In this document: positions 31,496 through 39,838 of the stretch, one piece after another | Layout of the letters: every line of letters starts with the position of its first letter | Numbering within the stretch: the stretch's first letter is position 1 | Source of the DNA: Candidatus Pseudomonas phytovorans | Lineage (GTDB): Bacteria > Pseudomonadota > Gammaproteobacteria > Pseudomonadales > Pseudomonadaceae | Direction of reading: 5' to 3' | DNA length: 64,000 bases | NCBI GenBank assembly: GCA_029202525.1 | Contig: CP119325.1 | Span: 2,764,001 to 2,828,000 of the forward strand | Notes under the pieces: generated by a model | Database searches by the model: none | What the model was told of the DNA's origin: nothing | The model's input: only the letters and a program-made list of their open reading frames with translations | Made by a program: the position numbers and the translations under genes

Positions 31496-31550
31496 CGGAG
31501 GGGCAGATCTCATGCTGAAATATCCGTAAAACGTAATTAATTCCGTATTA

Positions 31551-31970
31551 ATGGAAATCAACATGGATTTGTTGTTGTTGCAATTACGTTTTGCTGAGTC
31601 CATGATGCTGACGCGGCACGTGGTCGCGCTCAAGGGGAATGCAATGGAAATTTGGCGTCAGGGTGCGAACCGAAAGACTGGTTGGAGCATAATTCGATCG
31701 AAGAAAGCACCGATTTTCTCTATCGAGGAAGGTGCTAAGGCGGGCAGCGTTGTTGAAATCGTGCTCAAGTCCACCTCAGATCCGAGTCAGGTTGGAGTGT
31801 ATGATCATGCGGTCCGCTTGAGTTTCGAGGAGGTGGGGTTGCTCCTTACTGAGCTCAGCGAGCACAGCGATCCAAGAGCTCAGGCTGAACTTGCTGAGAA
31901 ACTTTCGGACTACGTGAGGCCTTTGCATCGGCTTTTGAATCTCGCCAGTGGTGTCGGGATCCTTCGCTAA
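31551..31970 (+). CDS. Hypothetical protein
   Basis: A 139-residue protein, MEINMDLLLLQLRFAESMML..., with WRQGANRKTGWSIIRSKKAP and a helical C-terminus (LLLTELSEHSDPRAQAELAE). An internal ATG at 31563 is an alternative start. No domain recognised. It is divergent from the PP-loop pseudogene and followed by a hairpin terminator and the IS. Confidence 0.5.
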   Translation: MEINMDLLLLQLRFAESMMLTRHVVALKGNAMEIWRQGANRKTGWSIIRSKKAPIFSIEEGAKAGSVVEIVLKSTSDPSQVGVYDHAVRLSFEEVGLLLTELSEHSDPRAQAELAEKLSDYVRPLHRLLNLASGVGILR

Positions 31971-31978
31971 GCTTTACT

Positions 31979-32014
31979 AGCCCCCGCCTGAGTTTCCGGG
32001 CGAGGGGCTGTTTT
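31979..32014 (+). terminator. Putative terminator abutting the IS
   Basis: AGCCCC(C)GCC and GG(G)CG(A)GGGGCT form a bulged stem with loop TGAGTTTCC, followed by TGTTTT. The IS inserted immediately after it. Confidence 0.5.
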
Positions 32015-32015
32015 A

Positions 32016-32961
32016 GGCTCTGTACGAAATCCCGAGAAACCTAATCGCCGCTCCTCCAGCGCTGAGATTTTGTAGAGTCCCGCGCCATTAACGGAAAGGA
32101 ATTCTGTGATGGCAAGGCGCTACGAACTCACGGACGAGGACTGGGATGTGGTCTCTGATCTCTTCATCGAAACCCATGGCCGGGGCCGGCCGCGACTGAG
32201 CGACCGACTGATGCTCGATGGCGTGCTGTGGGTACTCTGCTCGGGGGCTGCATGGCGAGATTTGCCTGAGCGCTTCGGCCCATGGTCAACGGTGTATCAA
32301 CGGTTTCGAGGCTGGCGAAACCAGGGATTTTCGAGCAGATGCTCAAACGTCTGCACCTGAGACTGAATGAGCTGGGCTTAATTGATCTGCAAACCTGGAT
32401 GCTCGACTCAACCGCAGTACGCGCAACCCGAGCCTCATCTGGCGCCGGGGAAAAAGGGTGCCTGACGAACCTGCCGATCACGCTCTAGCTAGCAGTCGCG
32501 GTGGCCTGACCATCAAAATCCACATGCTCTGCGACGCCAACGGGACACTGTTGCGCTTCCTTCTCTCTGGTGGTCAAGGCAGTGATATAAGCTACGCCCA
32601 GCCTCTCCTGGACGAAGTCAGCATTCCTTCAAGCCAACGTGGTCGCCCGCGCAAACGCTGTAAATGGCTGCTGGCCGACAAGGGCTACGACGCCGAAGCG
32701 CTACGCCGCTACTGCGATCAATATCGAATGCAGCCCGTCATCCCCCTGCGCTCAATGAAGCGCAAACCTAGGCCTGGCTTACCCAGGCTGTTCGATCGGC
32801 GTAAGTACCGACAGCGCAACATCATCGAGCGCATGTTTGGCTGGCTGAAAGAGAACCGCAGAATCGTGACACGCTTCGACAAGCTCGCGAAAAGTTATGC
32901 CGCCATGGTCTCGTTGGCTTGTTCCATGCGGTGTTTGCGACATCTCTTTTCGTACAGAGCC
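32016..32961 (+). mobile_element. IS5-family (IS427-like) insertion sequence, 946 bp
   Basis: Terminal inverted repeats GGCTCTGTACGAAA (14 bp) are at both ends, flanked by a 2-bp TA duplication (32014-32015 and 32962-32963). The interior encodes a DDE transposase in three frames. Size, ends and TA target fit the IS427 group. Confidence 0.85.
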
Positions 32962-32964
32962 TAG
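32109..32964 (+). pseudogene. IS427-type transposase, frameshifted twice
   Basis: Frame 1 (from 32109) gives MARRYELTDEDWDVVSDLFI through RFRGWRNQG. Frame 2 continues with IFEQMLKRLHLRLNELGLID and DSTAVRATRASSGAGEKG. Frame 3 gives PDEPADHALASSRGGLTIKI through RKYRQRNIIERMFGWLKENR. The DDE residues lie in DSTAVRA, LLADKGYD and NIIERMFGW. IS427 elements may use one programmed frameshift; here two changes of frame are needed, the second next to GGGGAAAAAGGG, so the copy is probably inactive. Confidence 0.7.
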
Positions 32965-33004
32965 CAACTGACGACCGCCCCAGAGATGCGGTTATGAAAG
33001 GCAG

Positions 33005-33277
33005 TTACGGCTGGGTTTGCACGGCAACCACAACAAACTCGCTTCCCTCTAGTTCTATGGCCTTTCTCCAGGCGTGCTTGATGTTCGCAATGGCGGGGAA
33101 CTCTGCCAAATGCGCCTTTCTCGCTAGATCTCGGTGCAGAGCGGGCGTGAGCGCGGGTAGCGCACCAGCAGGGAGGTTGGTGCACCAGGCATCAATGAAA
33201 CCTTTGAAATTGCTATGACTACCTTGGGTCACGTGTGTCGACCCTTTGTACGAAACTACATAGGTATAAAGCGGCAT
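33005..33277 (-). CDS. Hypothetical protein at the right end of element 2
   Basis: A 90-residue protein, MPLYTYVVSYKGSTHVTQGS..., with FKGFIDAWCTNLPAGALPAL and a C-terminal beta strand EFVVVAVQTQP. AGGAAG lies about 6 bp before ATG 33277. Unknown family. It is placed between the IS and the third att site, where phages often carry accessory genes. Confidence 0.5.
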   Translation of the reverse strand: MPLYTYVVSYKGSTHVTQGSHSNFKGFIDAWCTNLPAGALPALTPALHRDLARKAHLAEFPAIANIKHAWRKAIELEGSEFVVVAVQTQP

Positions 33278-33340
33278 GAGGACTTCCTGTCTGGATTGTT
33301 GATTCCTATCCAAGCCCGCGTGAGACAGCAATTCTTGTAT

Positions 33341-33433
33341 CGGATTGCAAACCCGTCCACGCCGGTTCGATTCCGAGCTCGGCCTCCATCATTCGAAAGC
33401 CCCGCAGATTAACGTCTGCGGGGTTTTTCTTTG
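33341..33433. repeat. Third att site (right end of the tandem array)
   Basis: Matches 1725-1817 with three substitutions in the tRNA part (AAACCCGTCCAC for AAATCCGTCTAC, GAGCTCGG for GACCTCGG), while the terminator part is identical. It should contain the original host 3' half of tRNA-Cys, now displaced by 31 kb. The drift may reflect loss of function, or an attB from a different strain. Confidence 0.85.
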
Positions 33434-33583
33434 TGGGCCCCAAAAAATCATGAGTTCCGAAACTTCTAGCATGTGTTCCGCAATCCATCCTGTTTCGTGG
33501 GTGTACGGAACCGAATTCACGGTGGTGTGAGTGGATGGCGGATGTGAATCCGCCGCCTACCCGATCTTGCTGCTCGCGTGAAC

Positions 33584-33784
33584 CTACACGGACCACTGGA
33601 TCAAAGCCCTGTTCGCCGTACGAACCATCTCGACCCACTCGAGATGTGAGACCTGCTTCCGATGCTCCAGGTTCGCCGCCTCAAGTAGTGCCCGATCGTA
33701 ACCAGCCTCATCGAGAACGGGTCTGCGCATGTGCCGCGACAGCCATGTAATGAATGCTGCCGATCTGGTCTGGGTGGTCTTCAT
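33584..33784 (-). CDS. Small conserved Pseudomonas protein
   Basis: A 66-residue basic protein, MKTTQTRSAAFITWLSRHMR..., with LEWVEMVRTANRALIQWS. GGAGGAG precedes the ATG by 7 bp. A Fur-box-like palindrome lies 40 bp upstream. It is the first gene beyond the third att site. Function unknown. Confidence 0.6.
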   Translation of the reverse strand: MKTTQTRSAAFITWLSRHMRRPVLDEAGYDRALLEAANLEHRKQVSHLEWVEMVRTANRALIQWSV

Positions 33785-33824
33785 AGTGCTGCTCCTCCGT
33801 GAATGCTCGAAGTCTACACTATAT

Positions 33825-33843
33825 GATAATGCGAATCGATATC
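33825..33843. promoter_or_regulatory. Fur-box-like palindrome
   Basis: GATAATGCGAATCGATATC matches the 19-bp Fur consensus at 15 positions and lies in the larger inverted repeat TGATA...TATCA. It is placed upstream of the small gene at 33784. Iron control is inferred, not shown. Confidence 0.4.
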
Positions 33844-33929
33844 ATTAAATTGATTGAGCGCTCGATATCTGTTGAGGACCACCACAGACCCTGACTTCCC
33901 GTCTGGCCCTGTCGGCAAGGTCAGCCAAC

Positions 33930-34649
33930 TCATAGCTCCAGGTCGCCCTGGCGACACCCATCATTCACAGGTTCAATCAGTTCCGGGCCTTGGTTGCGTA
34001 CGTTGCCGACTGCTCTTGCTACCGGGAACCAGCGGAAATCCTCAGCAGGCCGGCATCCCGCTTCGGCAATCTCCGCCGCGCGACGGGGCGTTGTGGCCGG
34101 GTCCACCCATTCCCTGGCAATCTGCGGCGATAGCACCAGGGGCTTTCTGTCGTGAATGTCGACCAGCCCTTGATCGGCCGCTGCAGTGATGATTACGAAC
34201 CCATCGCGCTCATCCGGCTCGACGCTGTGGTGCACCTCGGCCAGCGCCGCAAAGAACAGTGGGGCGCCGTCGGCACTCGTGATGTAGTAGGGCTGCTTTC
34301 GTTTTGGGTCCGCAGGATCGACAAGCCATTCAAACCAGCCATTTGCAGGTGCCAGGGCTCTGCCGTTCGGCCAGAGGCCCTTGAAGAACTTTCCTGTCAT
34401 CACCGTCTCGGCCCGGGCATTGATCGGGTCCGGGCGTTTCCCCTTCGCCCAGAATGGCGACCATCCCCACTTCACCCTGTCGACGCTCAGCCCATCCCCG
34501 ATCTGCCGGATGATTTCCACGCGAGTTGAAGGCGCTACATTGAATCGGTTGATCGGCTCATGGTCGTAGCCATTGATCACAACCAGGTCCAGCGATAACT
34601 GACGCAGGTAGTGATCCATCGACTCGTAGATCGAGTACCGTCCGCACAT
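33930..34649 (-). CDS. yedK: SOS response-associated peptidase (SRAP/HMCES family, YedK)
   Basis: The 239-residue protein begins MCGRYSIYESMDHYLRQLSL; Cys2 becomes the N-terminal nucleophile that cross-links to abasic sites in single-stranded DNA. Other family motifs seen are RFNVAPSTRVEII, WGWSPFWAKGK, INARAETV, PANGWFEW and HDRKPLVLS. The start at 34649 is fixed by the required Met-Cys. It is divergent from umuDC with a LexA box between, so it is SOS-induced. Confidence 0.93.
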   Translation of the reverse strand: MCGRYSIYESMDHYLRQLSLDLVVINGYDHEPINRFNVAPSTRVEIIRQIGDGLSVDRVKWGWSPFWAKGKRPDPINARAETVMTGKFFKGLWPNGRALAPANGWFEWLVDPADPKRKQPYYITSADGAPLFFAALAEVHHSVEPDERDGFVIITAAADQGLVDIHDRKPLVLSPQIAREWVDPATTPRRAAEIAEAGCRPAEDFRWFPVARAVGNVRNQGPELIEPVNDGCRQGDLEL

Positions 34650-34715
34650 CTCCCACCTCTCGTCTGTCAGAAATATCACCACCCCGCATTGACCGGGCGC
34701 CCGATGCCATATCTA

Positions 34716-34731
34716 CTGTATATGCATACAG
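34716..34731. promoter_or_regulatory. LexA (SOS) box
   Basis: CTGTATATGCATACAG fits CTG-N10-CAG with an AT-rich core. It lies 67 bp from the yedK start and 20 bp from the umuD start, so a single site can control both directions. Confidence 0.88.
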
Positions 34732-34751
34732 CCTGCATTGGACCTTCCGTC

Positions 34752-35180
34752 ATGACCATCACAATCCTGGGTACGCCAACCGGCGGAACCGAACCACTAC
34801 CGCTGTATTCGTTTCACGTTCCGGCCGGGTTTCCATCCCCGGCAGCGGACCACCTGGAAGGCCATATTTCCCTCGATGAGTTATTCGACCTCCGTGCGCC
34901 CCATGTGTATCTGGTGAAAGTGGAGGGCGACAGCATGCAAGGTGCAGGGATCTATTCGGGTGATATCGTCATCGTAGACCGCGGCCGCGAGGCCGAGCAC
35001 GGCGATGTGGTGATTGCAGCAGTCAACACTGAGCCGGTCTGTAAGCGCCTGCATCGTCGCGACGGCGTGGTGATCCTGAAATCTGAAAATCCCGCCTACC
35101 CACCCCGGTACATCATGGAAGGTGATGAGCTCGTCATCTGGGGCGTGGTTCGATACAGCGTTCGCGACCATGCGCAGTGA
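34752..35180 (+). CDS. umuD: UmuD/RulA-like self-cleaving subunit of polymerase V
   Basis: A 143-residue S24 peptidase. The cleavage site is probably Ala25-Gly26 (FHVPAGFPSP), the nucleophile Ser61 (VEGDSMQGAGI) and the general base Lys98 (VCKRLHRR). RecA-stimulated cleavage would give UmuD', which activates UmuC. The start was chosen at 34752, after the LexA box. It overlaps umuC by 11 bp. Confidence 0.93.
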   Translation: MTITILGTPTGGTEPLPLYSFHVPAGFPSPAADHLEGHISLDELFDLRAPHVYLVKVEGDSMQGAGIYSGDIVIVDRGREAEHGDVVIAAVNTEPVCKRLHRRDGVVILKSENPAYPPRYIMEGDELVIWGVVRYSVRDHAQ

Positions 35181-36378
35181 CCCGGTATTTGCGCTGATCG
35201 ATTGCAACGCGTTCTACGCGAGCTGCGAGCGGGTATTCCGGCCCGACCTGGCCAGGACCCCGATCGTTGTGCTGAGCAACAACGACGGCTGCGTGATCGC
35301 CAGGTCGTACGATGCGAAGCCATACGTGAAGATGGGCGAGCCGTATTTTCAGGCGAAAGACACGTTGCGCCGGCACGGCATCATGGCCTTCAGCAGTAAC
35401 TACGCGCTGTATGGCGACATGAGCGAGCGTGTCATGACGCTGATCGAGTCGATGGTGCCTGCGACAGAGGTCTACAGCATCGACGAATGCTTCGCTGATT
35501 TCTCCGGCATTCAGGAAAACCTGACGCAGTTCGGGCGAAAGCTGCGATCCAGGGTTTTCCAATGCACCGGTATACCCGTGGGAGTTGGCATCGCCGGGAC
35601 AAAGACCCTCGCCAAGCTGGCCAATCACATGGCCAAGCGTCTGCAATCCCAGACTGGCGGTGTGATCGACATCACCGATCCGTTCAAGCGCGATTGGGTG
35701 CTGCGCAACACCAAGGTGAAAGAGGTGTGGGGCGTTGGCCGGCGCATGACCGCCCACCTGGAGGCGATGGGCATCCACACGGCGATGGACCTGGCCAAAG
35801 CTGACGCGCGAACGCTTCGGCAAAAATTCAGTGTGGTGGTGGAAAAGACTGCGCGGGAACTGGCTGGCACGCCATGCCTGGAGCTGGACGAGGCCGAGCC
35901 TGCGAAGCAGGAGATCTGTTGCAGCCGAATGTTCGGTAAGCGCCTTACCGAGCTGGCGCCTATCAAGCAGGCAGTGGCCACGTATGTGGGGCGCGCTGCG
36001 GAGAAGCTTCGTGCCCAGGGATCGGTTTGCAAGCGCATACGCGTCAGCATCCGTACCGGGATATTCAACCCGGACGAGGCGCACCATGCTCAGGGCGCTT
36101 TGCTAGAGCTGCCTTACCCGACCTGCGACACGTTGCTTATGACCCGGTTGGCTAATGATGCGGTTTGTAGGATCTTCAGGCCTGGATTTAGATACAGCAA
36201 AGCCGAGGTGTTGCTGATGGACCTGCGGCAACCAAGTGAGTTTTCAGAGGACTTGTTTGCGCTCAAGCAGTCGGTGGCATGTGACCGACTGATGCAGGTG
36301 ATGGATGACATCAACGAACGCTGGGGGAGGGGGCAATGCGGGCCGCTAGCGTACCGGCGGCACCGGACTGGGGTATGA
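35170..36378 (+). CDS. umuC: UmuC/RulB-like Y-family DNA polymerase
   Basis: The 402-residue protein has palm motifs FALIDCNAFYASCERVF and YSIDECFADFSG, with catalytic Asp/Glu, the fingers segment VLSNNDGCVIARS, the helix-hairpin-helix VKEVWGVGRRMTAHLEAMGI, a little-finger domain and the C-terminal UmuC-specific region ending YRRHRTGV. It performs translesion synthesis with UmuD'. Start ATG 35170 lies inside the umuD end. The unit lies 1.7 kb beyond the last att site, so it may be core or a further insertion. Confidence 0.94.
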   Translation: MRSDPVFALIDCNAFYASCERVFRPDLARTPIVVLSNNDGCVIARSYDAKPYVKMGEPYFQAKDTLRRHGIMAFSSNYALYGDMSERVMTLIESMVPATEVYSIDECFADFSGIQENLTQFGRKLRSRVFQCTGIPVGVGIAGTKTLAKLANHMAKRLQSQTGGVIDITDPFKRDWVLRNTKVKEVWGVGRRMTAHLEAMGIHTAMDLAKADARTLRQKFSVVVEKTARELAGTPCLELDEAEPAKQEICCSRMFGKRLTELAPIKQAVATYVGRAAEKLRAQGSVCKRIRVSIRTGIFNPDEAHHAQGALLELPYPTCDTLLMTRLANDAVCRIFRPGFRYSKAEVLLMDLRQPSEFSEDLFALKQSVACDRLMQVMDDINERWGRGQCGPLAYRRHRTGV

Positions 36379-36670
36379 GGAGGGAAATGATGAGCCAGTC
36401 CTATACGACGCGGATCGATCAGCTGTGGACAGTCAAATGTTGAGGCTGCTATCGGCTTGGCTGCAGTACTTGCTCAGCTGGCGATATTGGCCCCTTAAGC
36501 CGGCAAGAAATACCCGTGATGCTGGCCGCCAAAGCGGGTTACCAGTCCCACCGCTGGTCGCAGATAACGAACGGCTGGTTATGCTGACCACTCTCCTGTT
36601 CTGAGCACCGCAGAAATGCGGCGTCATCCGAGCAGCTCTACTGCCTGTGGCCTCTGGCCAGGAGTGCACT

Positions 36671-37105
36671 ATGAACTTCGAAGAACGCGACAAGTACGGT
36701 ATGTACAAGGGACGGACCGATTTCACTGCCGAGGGAGACCGCGGCCCGGGGCCGCGGCTGATGGGGGCGGATACCCTCATCGGCAACGACGTGTATAACA
36801 CGCAAGACGAAGACCTGGGTGACATCAAGGAAATCATGTTGGACACCGCCAGCGGCAAGGTTGCGTACGCTGTACTGTCGTTCGGCGGCTTCCTGGGGAT
36901 GGGTGAAAAGCTGTTCGCCGTGCCGTGGGGTGCTTTGCGCCTGGATACGGTGAACAAGCGCTTCGTCCTTGATGCCGACAAGGACCGACTGAAGAATGCA
37001 CCAGGCTTCGATAAGGATAACTGGCCAAACATGAGCGATCCGACTTGGGGCAGAGGTATCCACGATTACTACGGCACAACGTGGGAAAACGATCCCCGGC
37101 TGTGA
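36671..37105 (+). CDS. PRC-barrel domain protein
   Basis: The 144-residue protein contains the PRC-barrel pattern: PRLMGADTLIGNDVYNTQDE, LGDIKEIMLDTASGKVAYAV and SFGGFLGMGEKLFAVPWGAL. The N-terminus is hydrophilic and the C-terminus acidic/aromatic (WGRGIHDYYGTTWENDP). Such proteins are often stress-induced; their ligands are unknown. AGGAG precedes ATG 36671. Confidence 0.85.
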   Translation: MNFEERDKYGMYKGRTDFTAEGDRGPGPRLMGADTLIGNDVYNTQDEDLGDIKEIMLDTASGKVAYAVLSFGGFLGMGEKLFAVPWGALRLDTVNKRFVLDADKDRLKNAPGFDKDNWPNMSDPTWGRGIHDYYGTTWENDPRL

Positions 37106-37117
37106 TGTGCCACCCTG

Positions 37118-37139
37118 CTTGGCCGGAACTCCGGCCAAG
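37118..37139 (+). terminator. Hairpin after the PRC-barrel gene
   Basis: CTTGGCCGG AACT CCGGCCAAG, a perfect 9-bp stem 12 bp after the stop; no T run. The remaining 185 bp to the next gene shows nothing further. Confidence 0.55.
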
Positions 37140-37324
37140 CCTCCTGACCAACAGGACCGTGACAGGCGGCTTTGGGTCGTTAGCTGCGACAACCAGGCCC
37201 CACAAGAGACGATGCAGGGGCAAGGACTGGCGATTATCCAGCTTCGAACTGCCAGGCATGGTCGACACAAACAAGCCCGGTACAGATAATCAATGCTTCA
37301 CAGGGATGCCCAGGAACGAATGCC

Positions 37325-37882
37325 ATGGATCGTCTTCCGACGCTGATCACCGATCGGCTGGTGCTCACGCCCCTCCAGTTGGAGGATTCAACCATCATCC
37401 AGGAGCTGTTCCCATGCTGGGAGGTGGTTCGCTACCTGGATAGTCGTGTCCCTTGGCCGTACCCGGAAGACGGGGCGCTGACCTATGTCCGGGATATCGC
37501 CCTGCCCGCCATGGCAGTGGGGCGTGAATGGCACTGGATGATCCGCATGCGCAACGATGCCGGTTGCACCCTGGGCAGCATCAGTTTGTATGATCAGCCC
37601 GGAAACAACAGAGGCTTCTGGCTCGCACCGCAATGGTGGGGCAAGGGCTATATGCGTGAGGCATGCCGGGTTATCAACGCCTATTGGTTCGAGACACTGT
37701 CGCGTCCGGTCATGCAGGTTCCCAAAGCTGTTGCCAACGAGGCCTCTCGCAGGGTCTCGGAACATGAAGAGATGCGCCTGATAGACGTGCGGGCAGGCGA
37801 TTTCGTATCTGGGCTGATGGAGGTCGAAATCTGGGAGATGACGCGTGCTGACTGGTTGGAAAGGTCAACGGCCAATCGCTAG
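37325..37882 (+). CDS. GNAT family N-acetyltransferase
   Basis: A 185-residue RimJ/RimL-like acetyltransferase: TLITDRLVLTPLQLEDSTII at the start, WHWMIRMRNDAGCTLGSISL, GFWLAPQWWGKGYMREACRV (acetyl-CoA loop, with GKGYM in place of the usual RGxGxA/G) and VANEASRRVSEHEEMRLI. The substrate is not predictable. Length is normal for the family. Confidence 0.85.
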   Translation: MDRLPTLITDRLVLTPLQLEDSTIIQELFPCWEVVRYLDSRVPWPYPEDGALTYVRDIALPAMAVGREWHWMIRMRNDAGCTLGSISLYDQPGNNRGFWLAPQWWGKGYMREACRVINAYWFETLSRPVMQVPKAVANEASRRVSEHEEMRLIDVRAGDFVSGLMEVEIWEMTRADWLERSTANR

Positions 37883-38009
37883 TTCTACGGAGCCAGTCAC
37901 GGCCAGCTTTGTATTGCACTTTGTACCTGGGCATTTCCTAAAGCAATTTTGCAACGTTTCCCGGCTATCGTTGAAGGTAAGTGAAATTAACCAACGAAGG
38001 AGTCAGGAA

Positions 38010-38246
38010 ATGGATTACTCCAGCATGGTTGAATCATTGGACAAGATGCTGAAAGAAGCGGCTATCGAGCGCGACCGCTGGGCTGGTCGAGCCTGTTTGC
38101 TCATACCCGATGCGGGTGGTCACCGATGCATACGCAGCCATTCATCCGCAATGTCGCCCATGGTGAGTGGTGCCCCGCTTTTGATCCATGCCATGAATGC
38201 ACGGTCGAACTTGAATGATGCGCCACACTCGCTGAGAAGAAACTGA
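38010..38246 (+). CDS. Doubtful small ORF, convergent overlap with the DUF6434 gene
   Basis: ATG 38010 with AGGAGTCAGGAA upstream opens MDYSSMVESLDKMLKEAAIE..., a plausible helical start, but after about 35 codons the frame runs antisense through the better supported gene at 38120-38326. Either the true product is short and truncated here, or the frame is chance. Confidence 0.3.
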   Translation: MDYSSMVESLDKMLKEAAIERDRWAGRACLLIPDAGGHRCIRSHSSAMSPMVSGAPLLIHAMNARSNLNDAPHSLRRN

Positions 38247-38326
38247 CGAACCTTCGGCGTGTTGCGGTAGTGCTTGTCCAGCGCAGTCGTGCGGGTAATC
38301 GGCCCTGCGTGCCAGTCGACGTTCAT
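38120..38326 (-). CDS. DUF6434 domain protein
   Basis: The 68-residue protein begins MNVDWHAGPITRTTALDKHY and continues TPKVRQFLLSECGASFKFDR and FMAWIKSGAPLTMGDIADEW, which fits the DUF6434 pattern. Start ATG 38326 was preferred to the longer frame because homologues begin there. Function unknown. Confidence 0.7.
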   Translation of the reverse strand: MNVDWHAGPITRTTALDKHYRNTPKVRQFLLSECGASFKFDRAFMAWIKSGAPLTMGDIADEWLRMHR

Positions 38327-38353
38327 GGTCTGTTCCTTGGCTGTGAGAAGGCA

Positions 38354-38385
38354 CAAAGCCCGTAGACGATCATCTACGGGCTTTG
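38354..38385 (-). terminator. Strong terminator of adhP
   Basis: CAAAGCCCGTAGA CGATCA TCTACGGGCTTTG, a perfect 13-bp stem 32 bp after the adhP stop on the minus strand. Confidence 0.8.
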
Positions 38386-38416
38386 AGGTCGTTCTGATTG
38401 ATGTGCTTTCAGGCTA

Positions 38417-39427
38417 TCAACCTTCGAACTGGATCACCATGCGGCCTTTGATCTTGCCTTCCAGCATCTCGTCAAAGATCTGATTGATATCTTCGATCGG
38501 TCGCAGGGTCACCTTGGGCACTACTTTGCCTTCAGCGGCAAACTGGAAGGCTTCCTGCAGGTCCTGGCGTGTACCTACCAGTGAGCCCACCACTTCGATC
38601 CCGTCCAGCACCAGGCGGGGAATATTCAGGTCCATGGACTCTGACGGAAGCCCGACAGCAACCAGTCGTCCGCCAGCGCGCAGGGCATCGACGGCGGAGT
38701 TGAACGCGCCTTTGGCGACGGCAGTCACCACGGCCGCGTGGGCGCCACCGGTTTTGGCCTGGATGACCTTCGCAGCGTCTTCCTTGAGCGGGTTGACGAG
38801 CAAATCTGCGCCCATCTCGTTGGCGAAGCGCAGTTGCTCTTCATTGACATCGATGGCGATCACTTTGGCGTTGAAGACGTTCTTGGCATATTGCAAGGCC
38901 AGGTTGCCCAGACCGCCGAGCCCGTAGATGGCGATCCATTGGCCAGGGCGGATGTTGGAGATTTTTACCGCCTTGTAGGTGGTCACGCCGGCGCAGGTAA
39001 TGCTGCTGGCGGCAGCGGAGTCGAGGCCGTCGGGTACTTTGACCGAGTAGTCGGCCTTGACGATGCACGCCTCGGCCATGCCGCCGTCTACGGTGTAGCC
39101 AGAGTTTTTCACTTCGCGGCACAGGGTTTCGTTGCCGCTGTTGCAATACTCACAATGGCCGCAACCCTGGTAGAACCAGGCAACGCTGGCGCGGTCGCCC
39201 GGCTTGAGCGAGGTAACGCCCGGCCCGACTTCCTGAACCACGCCGATACCTTCGTGGCCCAGCACGACTCCGGTCTTGTCACCGAAGTCGCCATTCTTCA
39301 CGTGCAGGTCGGTGTGGCAAACACCGCAGCATTGCATCTTCAGCAGCGCTTCGCCGTGTTCGAGGGGGCGCAGGGTTTTCTCTACCACGTCCACGCGACG
39401 GCCTGGTGCAACAACAGCAGCTTTCAT
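38417..39427 (-). CDS. adhP: Zinc-dependent alcohol dehydrogenase AdhP
   Basis: A 336-residue medium-chain dehydrogenase. Catalytic zinc ligands are in CCGVCHTDLHV and GHEGIGVV, structural zinc cysteines in GCGHCEYCNSGNETLC, the NAD-binding fold is IYGLGGLGNLALQYAKN, and the AdhP-type YTVDGGMAEACIV is present. It oxidises ethanol and other primary alcohols to aldehydes or runs in reverse. The gene is single, with its own terminator. Confidence 0.94.
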   Translation of the reverse strand: MKAAVVAPGRRVDVVEKTLRPLEHGEALLKMQCCGVCHTDLHVKNGDFGDKTGVVLGHEGIGVVQEVGPGVTSLKPGDRASVAWFYQGCGHCEYCNSGNETLCREVKNSGYTVDGGMAEACIVKADYSVKVPDGLDSAAASSITCAGVTTYKAVKISNIRPGQWIAIYGLGGLGNLALQYAKNVFNAKVIAIDVNEEQLRFANEMGADLLVNPLKEDAAKVIQAKTGGAHAAVVTAVAKGAFNSAVDALRAGGRLVAVGLPSESMDLNIPRLVLDGIEVVGSLVGTRQDLQEAFQFAAEGKVVPKVTLRPIEDINQIFDEMLEGKIKGRMVIQFEG

Positions 39428-39838
39428 AAGAGCCTCCGTGTCTATCCGAGTGAGCTTGGGTTATCGCTGGGTTAGCATAGCCCGTACCTCGGCAGGCAAA
39501 ACTGCTACAGGTCATGCTTCAACGCGTTAGCAGTAGCGCCTACGGGTTTCAAGAACACGGCAGAAAAAGAAAAGCCCGCGGCAATGATGCGGCGGGCTGC
39601 AAGAACGTACGGAGCGGGGCCAGTGTGCCAATCCGTTTGTCAGTATTTCGTGAAGCGCAAGTCATGACGCTGTCATGTTTCCCGGGCCATAAAAAAGCCC
39701 GCCATTACCGGCGGGCAAAAACGTTTGAAGGGAGAGCCTGTAGGTTGTACCCGGCCGGTTAACCCAGGATTAACCGCAACGCATTGACCTCGGAACCTGA
39801 TCAGCCTATATAGGCCTGCCATCAACCCAGGAGCCAGC
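39428..39838. other. 411-bp intergenic region with two hairpins
   Basis: AGCCCGC...GCGGGCT (39573-39598) and GCCCGCC ATTACC GGCGGGC (39697-39716), the latter between A and A-rich flanks, look like terminators or RNA hairpins. The adhP promoter must lie between 39430 and 39560, but no clear box was found. No gene is seen. Confidence 0.5.

Larger units (their letters stand above)
28152..33433. mobile_element. Element 2: decayed prophage remnant in tandem with element 1
   Basis: The 5.3-kb segment lies between the second and third att copies. It keeps the integrase C-terminus on the minus strand next to its left att, leaders identical to element 1 (28681-28706, 31450-31495), fragments of early genes with nonsense codons, a methyltransferase tail and an IS. 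All replication, packaging and virion genes are gone. Two plus-strand genes (28807, 29778) and two small genes (31551, 33005) look intact. Confidence 0.85.
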
